From: Lentzea sp. NBRC 105346
Lineage (GTDB): Bacteria > Actinomycetota > Actinomycetes > Mycobacteriales > Pseudonocardiaceae
Assembly: GCF_030269605.1 (NCBI RefSeq)
Contig: NZ_BSTQ01000001.1
Span: 248,001 to 312,000, forward strand
Length of the DNA: 64,000 bases
Direction: 5' to 3'
Positions 1 through 20,900 of the stretch are shown one piece after another. The position numbers and the translations under genes are program-made. Every line of letters begins with the position of its first letter. Within the stretch, counting starts at the first letter, position 1. The notes beneath the pieces were generated by a model that worked only from the letters and a program-made list of their open reading frames with translations, had not been told where the DNA came from and made no database searches.

Positions 1-10268
<10,268 letters not shown>

Positions 10269-10272
<4 letters not shown>

Positions 10273-11438
10273 CTCGGGCCTACCCGTTCGGACCGCAGCA
10301 CCGCCTGGACGTCGATCCACTGTTCGCCGAGTTGCGTTCGTCCGAGCCGGTGACGCGGGTCCGCATGCCGCACGGCGGCGACGCCTGGCTGGTCACCACG
10401 TACGCGGAGGCGAAAGCGGTCTTCGGAGACGACCGCCGCTTCGGCCGGGCGATGACCGTCGGCGCGGACGTGCCGCGGGCGCGGCCCGTCATCCAGGCCA
10501 GCCGGTCGATCCACACCATGGACCCGCCCGAGCACACCTCGTTGCGCCGCATGGTGTCCAAGGCGTTCACCGTGCGCCGGGTGGCGGAGCTCGAATCGCG
10601 GACGCAGCGGATCGTCGACGACCTGCTGGACCGGATGACCACGCCCGCGGACCTGGTGAAGGAGCTGGCCGAGCCGTTGCCCATCACGGTGATCTGCGAG
10701 CTGCTCGGCGTGCCCTACGCGGACCGGGAGGAGTTCCACGCCTGGTCGGACGCCGCGGTCGCGTTGACCGCCTATACCCCCGACCAGGTGCTGGATGCCC
10801 GCATCAACCTGGTGACCTACCTCTGCCGGCTGACCGAGCAACGGCGTGAACACCCCTCGGACGACCTGCTCACCGGGCTCGTACAGGCGGGTGGGCACCT
10901 GTCCGAGTTCGAGATCGCGAGCTTCGGGGTGGCGCTGCTCGTCGCGGGACACGCCACGACGGTGAACCAGATCGGCAACTTCACCTGCGTGCTGCTCGAA
11001 CACCCCGGCGAGCTCGCCCGCCTGCGAGCCGATCCGTCGTTGCTACCCACGGCGATCGAAGAGCTGCTGCGCTTCACCCCGCTCGCCGCAGTCGCCGAAT
11101 TCCCCCAGATGGCCTTGGCGGACCTCGAACTCGGCGGCGTGCACATCAAGGCCGGCGACACCGTGCTCGTCGAGCTCGCCTCGGTCAACCGCGACCCGAA
11201 GGTCTTCACCGACCCGGACGTGCTCGACCTCGGCCGCACCCCGAACCCGCACCTCGCGTTCGCGCACGGCGCCCACCACTGTCTCGGCGCTCAGCTCGCC
11301 CGGATGGAGCTGCGGGTGGCGATCGGCTCACTGGTCCGGCGGTTCCCCGCCCTGCGCCTCGCGGTGCCGCCGGACCAGCTCGAGTTCATCGACGGGCAAC
11401 TGATCCGCGGACTGAGGTCGTTACCTGTCAGCTGGTGA
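10269..11438 (+). CDS. Cytochrome P450, probable tailoring enzyme of the NRPS product
   Basis: A 389-residue bacterial class I P450. It binds heme and inserts one oxygen atom using electrons from ferredoxin partners, which are not in the window. Visible motifs are the I-helix AGHATT (AGxxT type), the K-helix ExxR in EELLRF, and the heme loop [12 protein letters not shown] with the Cys ligand (FxxGxxxCxG). A GTG start at 10269 overlaps the NRPS stop in a GTGA arrangement, so the two are translationally coupled and very likely act on the same pathway. The frame stays open far upstream, but only as a shadow of the NRPS; the protein aligns as a P450 from [10 protein letters not shown]. Hydroxylation of a carrier-bound residue or of the released peptide is the likely role, but the substrate cannot be read from the sequence. 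Confidence 0.95.
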
Positions 11439-11883
11439 CGATCGCGCGCCGGCCGCCGGTACCGGGTGGCCGAGGAGGATGCCGGTGCGCGAGAGGCGGA
11501 GCACGATCTCGCCGAGGGTGCCGGCCGGCTTCTCGGCGATCACCAGCAATGCCTCGACGCGGGCGGAGAGACGTGCGTCGCTCAGACGGCTGACCAACCA
11601 GCCGAGAGACGTCGCGCAAGGCGTGAAAGCGGCGAGATCGCTTTTTCGAGTCAGGTCGTAATAGGCGTGCAGATCCTGTTGCGGCGCGGAGGTCTCCCGC
11701 AGATCGAGCCACGCGAGGTAGGTGCCCTGCGGCGCGATGAACCGGACATCGGGCGCCCAGCTCGCGAGCCAGTGCCGCAGCAACCGCAGATTGCCGGGCG
11801 GATGGCGGGGCAGGAACCTCAGCCAGCCTGCTTCGGAACGGATGCCGAGCAGGGCCTGGGCGACGGCGAGGGTAAGTGCGGTA
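11421..11883 (-). pseudogene. Aminotransferase (PatB/MalY-like) fragment
   Basis: On the minus strand, about 62 codons (11694-11879) read like the C-terminal part of a fold-type I PLP aminotransferase/C-S lyase of the MalY/PatB type. Cues are the run TLAVAQALLG, N and L spacing, and the family signature PQGTYLAWLDLR. The catalytic lysine and the whole N-terminal half are missing, and the reading leaves the family pattern after LAWLDLRE. What follows to 11421 (SARVEALLVIAEKP and RLSRTGILLGHPV) resembles ordinary protein, but I cannot place it; it may be part of a second broken gene. It lies tail to tail with the P450 and starts exactly where a 47-bp inverted repeat ends. I regard it as a relic, not a gene. 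Confidence 0.5.
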
Positions 11884-11930
11884 GAAGGGTGTTCAGGTCG
11901 GTCGTCACAAACTGATCTTGAACACCCTTC
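11884..11930. repeat. 47-bp element with perfect 12-bp inverted ends
   Basis: GAAGGGTGTTCA (11884-11895) is repeated inverted as TGAACACCCTTC (11919-11930), with 23 bp between. It lies between the tail of the P450 and the tail of the giant gene and abuts the aminotransferase fragment. It could be a bidirectional terminator hairpin, or the fused ends of an insertion sequence or MITE left after internal deletion. The sharp truncation of the neighbour favours the second reading. No transposase is present. Confidence 0.5.
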
Positions 11931-11982
11931 GTCTGTCTCCAGACACCGCCCGGACTCAGGGCTTACTCGTCCAGGTGGCCGG

Positions 11983-14900
11983 CTACCCGCGTCGCGGCTG
12001 AACCCACTGCTCGATGAGTTCCGCTGGCACGCCGGTGTTCCGCGACGTCGCGTGGACTCGTTCGGGTTCGGTGTCACCCGCCGCGTGGCGTAGCTGGTTC
12101 AGGACGAAGTTGGGGAGCACGGCCGGATAGGTCGTGGCGTCGTGCGGGTCGATCCGGTGACCGCCGCGGTTGAGGTGGTCGAGCAGGGTGATGCCGGTGT
12201 GGCCGCGCGACCACGTGTTGATCGCGTTCGCGGTGTCCTGGGCCGTCACCCGGAGGTTGCGCACGTCGGTCACGTGTACGACGCGGTGGCCGTTGGGTCC
12301 TGTGTGGACGTTCAACACCCGGTACCGCGCGTCGGGGTCGAGCACGGCGTGGCCGGGCCTCGGTGTCCGCGCGTTGTGCGGATCGATGACGAACTCCACG
12401 GTGTGCCGCCCGGTCGGCGCCGGCGGGGCTGGGAGGACGTCCAGGCCGGTGGGGAGGCCGGTGACGGCGCCGGGGGTATAGGTGGCGAGCGCGCTCGGTG
12501 GGAGGTTCGCGGTGCTGTAGAGCCGGCCGCGGTGCAGGGTGTGGCCGGCGCCCGAGGAGACGGTGGGGTCCCGGCGGATCGGCTCCTCGGTCCGGTTGAC
12601 GAGCTGGTCGTGGGTCGTGATGGGGACGGCGGCGTGTGAATTGATCACCTGCTGCAGCTGCCAGGCGTAGCGCGGCACGAATCGGGCGCCCTTGCTGTGC
12701 ATGCCCTGGCTCATCAGCGCGTTGTCGAGCACGGCGCGGCCGTGGCCGGCCTTGCGGCCGAAATCGTTGCGCGGTGTGGCCAACGGCTTCGGGCGCAGGA
12801 AGACCGGCCCGGCCGGGTCCGGCTCGACGTACTCGTCGAACAGGCCGATGCGGTGCCCGACGAGCTCGTGCGCCCACGTGACCGCGGGGGACAGCACACC
12901 GATGTTCTCGACGTTCGCGCGGGCGTCGCCGCGATGGAGGGTGACCGGCGCGTGGTGGGCGTCGGCCGGATCGTCGACGAACTCCAGCTTGACCCGTAGC
13001 ACGCCGCCGTCCGGCAGACGGAAACCCGTGTTGTAGAAGCGTTCGACCGAGTCGGTCGCGAACCGCTTGGTCGCCTCGTACTTGGCGGCCCTCATCCAGT
13101 CCGGCTTCGGCATGTGCTGGCGGACCGTGACGTGGTGGATCTTCTGGCCGTGCGCGTCGAACACGGCGCGGTAGTCGAAGCCGATGTCGGAGCTGTACGT
13201 CGTGACGTCGAGGTGCGGCGGACCGTCGGGCCGCGGGCTGATCGTGCTGCTGCCCGCGAGCTGCACGTCGGCCGACCGGACGGTGGTCACGTGGGCGTTG
13301 CCGATGTACTGGTCGATCTCGGTGAAGTCGATCGGTGGGCCGGTGTGGGTGAACTCGGGCGTCGGCCGGTGGCTGGGGTCGCCGGGTTCGCTGGAGGCGT
13401 GCCGCCGCGCCTCGTCGTCCATGATCGCCCGGTGAGCGGGTGTGAGCTTGTCGAGTACCTGCTCGCTGACCGGGTCGAGATCCCCGGGTGCGTAGCGGAC
13501 GACGGGGCCGAGCGTCCAGTCGACGTCGATGGTGATCTCGGTGCGTTGACCGGTGGTGATCTTGAACGTGGGTGGCTGCGCGCCGCGGCCGCGGGTCGTC
13601 TGCTCCAGGTGCTCGCGGACCGCCGCGGCCTGCTGCTCGAAGCCTTCCGGCACGGCGATGTGCACGGTGGGCGGCTGGTAGCTCCGCTGGGCGCGCATGA
13701 GGGCGGTGTCGGCCAGGCGGTTCGCCAACCGGGTCAGGGTCCCTTTGTGGGTGGGGGACAGCGCCGTCGTGCCGGGAACCACAGGCAGCGACTCCTCGGG
13801 CCGCAGGTTGTGCCAGACCCGCTGGTCGAACGCGCTGGCGGGCGGTGCCGGTGGGAACGGGCCACGCGGCTGGGTGGTCGTCGCGATGGTGACCTGGCCG
13901 GGCCTGGCGCCTGCCTCGGTCGTCACGCGCAGGTCGATCAGCGCGTCGAGGCTCTGCCGCGAGCGGGCGGGGAGGTCGCGCTGCAGGTCGGCGAGATGGC
14001 TGCGCACCAGCGCGTCCAGCGCCGCCTCGACGGCCGCGGCCCGGTTCCCGGCGAGTGCGCCCTCGCCGGACACCCGCACGTCCACGACCGGCTTGGTGCG
14101 TCCCGCCCGGTGTTCCAGCAGCGCGGTCGCGGCGATCCGGGAGGCCGCGTCGCCGAGTGCCTGAAGGTCCTTTGTGGACATGGTGTCCTCGTCGCCGGTG
14201 AACTCGGCCACCGGACGAGGCCCGGTCGGGCTCGCGTCGGTCGTGCGCAGCTCGATGTCGACCTCGGCAACGTCCCCGCTGCCTTCGGTGGCGTCTCCGA
14301 CGAGGTCGAGCACATCGTCCACGGTGGCCCGCTGGTTGACGGGAACGTCTTGCTGCAGCTGGGAAAGGTGATGCTCGACCTGCGCGTACAGCTCGTCGGC
14401 CACAACCATGAACCGGCCGGCGGCGGCCGTGCGGCCCGCCGCACTGCGCGCGTCGACGGCGAGCTCCAGCTTCGGCGCGCCCGCGAGGTGGTTGTCGAGC
14501 GCCCGCTCGGCGATCTTCTCGGCGAGTGCGTCCAGACCCTGCCGCTGCCGGTCGGTGAGCTCGGTGTCCTCGTCGAGCTCCATCGTGACGGCGAGCAGCG
14601 GCGGTGCCATCAGGTCGAGATCGAACCGGCCGGGCGTGCCGTTCTCGTCGACGTCCCAGCCGAACGGCGTCACGTCGTTGACGGTGACCCGCTGCTCGAC
14701 CGGCACGTCGGGCTGCAGGGCGGCGAGGTGGTGTTCGATCCGGTCCTTGAGCTCGGCGTCGACCAGCTCCGCCTGATCCAGTGCGGACCGCGAGCCGACC
14801 TCGGTGTGCACGGTGATGGCGAGCTTCGGTCCGTCCTGTCCGGTGTGGACGTTGGTCAGCGTCTGTTCGGCGATCTTCGCGGCGAGTCCGTCGAGCTTGT

Positions 14901-17900
14901 CCAGCTGCGGCGGGGTGAGCGCATTCGCGTCGTTCAGGAACCACAGGTGCTGACCGGCTTTGGCGTTCGGCGGCGACCCGTCGCCGTACTCCTCGCTGTC
15001 GTGGTCGTCGGATTCGGGGGTGTAGTCCGGCATCTGGCCGCGCCGGACGGGGGGTTCCGTGCCGTTGACCAACTGGTCGTAGCCGGTCTGCGGGGTGGCG
15101 GCGTGCGACATCAGCAGGTGCTTGAGGTGCCAGGCGTTGCGCGGGGTCAGGCGGGCGCCGGGCACCAGCATGCCGTCGCTCATCAGGCCGAGGTCGAAGA
15201 CGGCCCGGCCCTGACCGCCCTTCGCGCCGGTGGGGTTCTGCTCGGTGGTCAGTGGCGGGTACTTGAGGAACACCGGCCTGCCGTCGGCATCGCGTTCGGT
15301 GTACTCGTCGAACAGGCCGAGCGGGTGGCCTGCCAGCTCGTGCGCCAGCACCACGGACGGCTTGTCGACCGCGAGGTTCCGCGCGTTCGCGCGGGCATCG
15401 CCCGCCGGGTGGATGGCGACCGGCGGATGGTGGGCGTCGGCGGGGTCGTCGACGATCTCGAGGTCGACGTATATCCGCTTGCCGTCGGGTGTGCCGTAAC
15501 CGTTGAAGTGGTCGCGGACGGCCTGCCTGGCGTTGGCGACGAACTGCTCGCGCTGGTCCCGAGTGATCGAGGGGTCGAAGTCGAGGTACTGCTTGATCAG
15601 GAAGTAGTCGACCGCCGTGTGGTTCTCGTCGACCAGCGAGTAGTGGTCGAACCCGATGGTGCCCCGGATCGGGTCCATGTCGCTCAGCGTCGCGGTCTGG
15701 GTTGGCTCGGCGTACTCGCCCACGACGGTGGTGACGTGCGCGTTGTCCAGGTTCTGTGTCAGGGCGTCGATGTCGACCTGTGGTCCGGTGCGCTCGAACC
15801 AGGGCGAGTCCTTGTACGTGGGATCGTCCGGGTCGTCGGAGGCGTGCCGGTACGACTCGTCGTCGAGGATCCGGCGGGCCTCGGCGGTGAGGACGTCCCG
15901 CGGCGGACCGACCTGGTCGGGGCCGCCCGGCGAGGACGGCGTGAAGTCCGGGCCGTGCGCGACGGACCAGTCGACGTCGATGCGGACCGTGCGCAGGCGG
16001 CTGGGACCCGTGCCCACGGTGACCGTCGGGAGGGTCGCCGGGGCCAGGTCGCTGAGCTCGTCGCGGAGGGCGGCCTTGAGGTGGTCGAGGACGATGTCGC
16101 GCTGCGCGACGGTGCCCGGCAGCGAGCTGACCGTGACCTTGGGCGGCAGGTGGCCGAGCTCCGCGTGCCGGCGGACGGCCTCGGCGATGTCGAAGACGAG
16201 GGCGTCGAGCGTATCAACCTGCTCCTCGGACAGATCCTGCCGGCCGGGAGCGAACGTCAGGAACTCCTCCGGCCGCAACCCTTTCAGGATGGCGCTGTCG
16301 ACGTAAGGCAGCTTCACCGACGCAGCCGGCGAGGCGGTGTCGCGCACCGGCATCGTGATGTCGACCTGACCCGACACGCCGCCGTTGACACCGCGGTACT
16401 TCACGTCGGCCACCTTGGCGAACTTCGCGCGGAACCGCGGTGGGACGTTCTGCTGCAGCCCGTCGAGGTGCGCGTCGAACCGCGCCCGCAGCGCCGTCTC
16501 GATCGCCTGCGCTCTCGGCCGCCCCTGCGGGGTGTCGAAGCCCTGCAGGACCACGAGCAACTCCGGCTTGGACCGCCCGGCGCGGAACTCCAGCAATGCC
16601 TTCTTCGCGGCCGCGGCCACACCGCGGTCGAGCTCCGCTGCCTGCTCCTCGCTGAGCACAGTGGACTCCGGCGCGAACTGGAACGACGCCACCGCGGGCA
16701 GCCCGGCGTGCACCGGAGAGGGCGACCGCCGCACGTCGCTCTCGCTCGACGTGCTGTCCTCGGTCGTCTCGACGAGCTCCAGGTCGACGTCGCCGGGCGT
16801 ACCGGTCCCGGCGACCTCGGTGCGGGTGGTGACCACGTCGGTCACCGTGAGGACGCGGTCCGGCGCGACATCCGGCTGCAGGTCGTCGAGATGCGCCTCG
16901 ATCAGGGCTTTCACGGTGGCCTCGACGCGCCACGCCCGGTCCTCGGCGAGGTCCGCGTCCTGGCCGCCGGGTGCGGTGACGACGAGCTCCGCCCGGTAGG
17001 CGCCGGGCTCGTACTTTTCCAGCGTCCGCTTGGCGATCCGCGCGGCGGCGGTGTCCAGCACCCGGATCTGGTCGTCGGTCAGCGTCGTCGCGTCGCCGGT
17101 GAACCGCACGGTCGTCGGGCCGAGCGGCTCGGCGCCCTTCGCGTTCGGCGCCTGCTCGCTGGTGACCGCGTCCGAGTCGTCGCTGTCGGAGTCGCTGTCG
17201 GAGTTGGAGTCGGACTCGGACTCGGTATCGCTGTCCTCGGTGAAGTCGGGCATCGTGCCGCGTTGGACGGGCGGTTGCGTGCCGTTGACCAACTGGTCGA
17301 ACGTGGTGAGCGGGGTGGCCGCGGACGCGTTGAGAATGTGCTTGAGCTGCCACGCGTTGCGCGGGGTGAAGCGCGCTCCCGCACGGGCCGCGCCCTGGCT
17401 CATCAGGCCCTCGTCGAACACCACGTGGCCCCGTCCGCCCTTGACGCCGTCCGGGTCGGTGTCGGTCGTCATCGGTGGGAACTGGTTGAAGACCGGCCTG
17501 TTGTCCGCGTCCTGTTCGGCGTACTCGTCGTGCAGACCCAGCGGATGACCGGCGAGCTCGTGCGCGAGTACGACGGGTTCGCTGTCCAGCGGGATGTTCC
17601 GCACGTTCGCCCGGCCGCTCCCCGGCGGGAGCAGCTCGACCGGCGGGTGGTGTGCGTCGGCCGGGTCGTCGACGAACTCGATGTCGACGTAGGTCTTCCT
17701 GCCGTCGGGGGTGCCGTAGCCGTTGAAGTGGTCGCGCACCGCCTGCCGGGCGTCTGACTTGAACTCCTCCACCTGCTCGGGACGCAGCGAGGGATCCACG
17801 AGGAGGTGGTGCTTCACCACGTAGTAGTCGACCGCGGTGCCGTTCTGGTCCACGACGGCGTAGTGATCGAACCCGATCTGCTTGTGGATGGTGTCGAGGA

Positions 17901-20900
17901 CCATCGGTGCGCGCTCACCCTCGCGCTTGAAGATCTTGGATGCCTGGCTCGGCATCTCCGACTCGCCGGAAACCGTGGTGACGTGGGCGTTGTGCAGGTA
18001 TGGCCGGATCGCGTCGATGTCGACAGGTCGGCCGGAGCGCTCGAACCACGGCGTCGCACCCTCGTCCCTGGCGTGCTGCCACGTCCGGTCGTCGAGGATC
18101 TCCCGAGCCTGCTTGGTGAGCGTGTCCCCGGCCGGACCGGGCTCGCGGGAGGAACCGGGGTCCGGCGGCTGGTAGTCCGCCGTGCGCTCGAGGTCCCAGT
18201 CCACATCCAGGCGGACGTAGCCGGGCTCGCTCACCACGTTGCCCGCGACCACCGTCGGCACCGCCGACTCGGGCAGGTCGAAGAGTCGCCCGTGGAGGTG
18301 CAGGTTGAGGTACTCGAGCACGGCGGTGCGCCGGTCCGTGTCACCGTCCAGCGCGCTGACCGTGATCTTCGGCGGCCGGTGGTGGCGGTCGATGCGTTGC
18401 CTGGCTTCCTGCTCGACCGTGGTGATGAGCTCGTCGAGCTCGTCCAGCTGGTCGTCGGACAGTGCCCTCGCACCGTCCTCGAAGTGGATGAACTCCTCCG
18501 GCTTGAGGCCATTGAGCACGTACTCGTCGATCTCGGGCGCAGCAGGCGGATCGGTGTCGACGTTCAGGTCCACAGAGGACTGAAGTCCGATCGTGACGTC
18601 GCCCGTCGCGCCGGTCGAGCGCACCTCGACGGCGATCACGTCGCCGACCGGTGCCCGGAACGACTCGGGGATGTTGCGCTGCAGCGCGTCCAGCTTCTCG
18701 GTGAACTTCTCGACGACCGCGTGCACGGTCGCGTTGTAGCGAACACCGTGCGGCTTGTCGCCCACGGCGATGAGCAACCGCGGCGCGGGCTTGCCCGCGC
18801 GGTAGTCCCTGAGCGCCTGCTTCGCCGCCGCGGCCACTCCGGCGTCGAGCCTCGCCTGCTGGTCGCCGGTCAGCACGGTGGAGTCCGGCTCGTACTCGAA
18901 GGTGGCCACATCCAGAAGACCGGTGGTGCCCGGGAGGTCCGCACTCCTGGCGTTCGGCGGTCGAGTGGCACCACCCGGCAGGTACGTGCCGTAGCCGCGG
19001 CGCATCGGCTGCTCGGTGCGGTGCACGAGCTGGTCGTAGCTGGTTACCGGGGTGGCGGCGGACGAGTTGACGGTGTGCTGAAGCCGCCACAGGTAACGGG
19101 CCGCCAGCCCCGCTCCCTGCTCGTACATGCCCTCGCTCATCAGTGCGTCGTCCTTGACGACCCGGCCGCGGCCCGCCTTGCGGCCGAAGTCGTTCTCCGG
19201 CGTGGAGAGGGGCAGCGGGCGAAGGAAGACCGGTCCGCCCTCGGCGCTCTCCGTGTACTCGTCGGTGAGCCCGAGTGGATGGCCTGCGAGCTCGTGCGCC
19301 AGCGTGACCGGTGGCGTGTGCACGCTGATGTTCCCGGTGTTGGCGCGGACGTCGTCGCGGTGCAAGGTGATCGTCTTGTGGTGCGCGTCGGCCGCGCGAT
19401 CCGTGAACTCGACCTTCACCCGCAGCAGACTGCCGTCGGGGAACCGGTAACCCGCGTTGAAGTAGGAGTCGACCGCGTCGGTCGCGTTCTGCTTGACCGT
19501 CTCGTACTCGTCGACTCCCATCCATCCCGGCTTCGGCATGTGATGTTTGATCACGAAGTACTGGATCTTGCGGCCTTCGGCGTCGGACACCACGTGGTGA
19601 TCGAACGCGATGTCGCCGCCGTAGGTGTTGAGCTTGAGGTGGGCCTGTTCGCCGGGCCTGGGGGTGATCGTGCTCTTGCCCGCGAGCTGCATCTCGGTGG
19701 ACCGCACGGTGGTCTTGTGGGCGTTGCCGATGTTCGCGTCGACCTGGGCGTAGTCGATCTGCTCGCCGGTCGGTGCGAACCCGTCCCACGGCTGCTTGTA
19801 GGTGGGGTCATCGGGGTTGGCCGAGGCGTGGCGATAGTCCTCGTCGTCGAGAATCGCCCGGACGTCCGAGGTGAGCACGTCGCTCGGCGGGCCGATCTCG
19901 TCGGGCCTGCCCGGCGACGACGGCACGTGTGCCTGCGTGTGTGCCAGGGACCAGTCGACGTCGATACCGACTCGGTCGGCGGTGTGCGCCGTGGCAATGG
20001 CGAGGTCGAACACCGGCATCGCGGACCGCGACAGCCGATTGCCGCGATCGGCCAGCACCTGCGTCATCATCTGCTCGACGGCGGCCTTGGCGGCCAGTGC
20101 CTGTCCTTCGGACGCCGCGGTGATCTTCACCTTGGGCGGGAAGTAGTTCCGCGCGACGCGCGTGAGCGCGGTTTCGGTGAGGTGGACCGCCAACGGGAGC
20201 AGTGCGGCCTGCTCGGTCGCGGTGATGGCCGTGGTGCCGGACGCGAACCGCACCTCGTGCTCCGGCCGGGAGTTTTTCCACACCGCTTCCTGCTCGGGCG
20301 TGACCGACGGCGCAGGCCTCGGCGTGGCCACGGGCGCCGGGTCCTGGACCCGCAGCGACACGTCTACCCGCCCGGCACTGCCCGCGGTGTCGACGAGCCG
20401 GTTGATCTCGACGAGATCCGACGCCTCCTGCTGGTGATCGTCCGGCAGGTTCTGCTGCAGTTCGATCAGTGCGGCGTCGACCTCCGCCAGCAGCGCCTCC
20501 TCGACGGCCTCCCGCTGTGCGGAGCCGGCCTCCGAGCCGTTGTCACCGAAGACCGTGATGTCCAGCACCGGCTTCGCGTGCCCGGCCCGGTTCTCCAGCA
20601 ACACCTTCTTCGCGATCATCGACGCGACGTCGTTCAGCACCGAGGCCTGGTCCGCGGCCAGACCGGCCGACCCGTGTTCGAAATGGACGGTTGCCGTGGT
20701 GCCGGAACCGGTCGTGCGGACCGGCGGGGCGGTGACGGGTGCCGAGCCCGCGGCGTTGGACGGCGTGACGGGGCCGGTGTGCTGTACCCAGTCGCGCACG
20801 ACCGTGGGCGGCAGGCCGAGGTTGGTCGCGGTGGCGATGATGTCGTTGATCTGGTCGCCACTGGTACGCGAGGCGTAGTCGCGCAGCGCGATGTCGCGCA

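Noticed and set aside
13114..17757. A 1547-codon plus-strand frame opposite the giant gene, and similar ones at 17806-22164, 25630-29784 and 33826-39243
   Set aside because: They are Val/Arg/Asp/Gly-rich mirror translations of the repeats in the giant protein. Motifs and ribosome site support only the minus strand.
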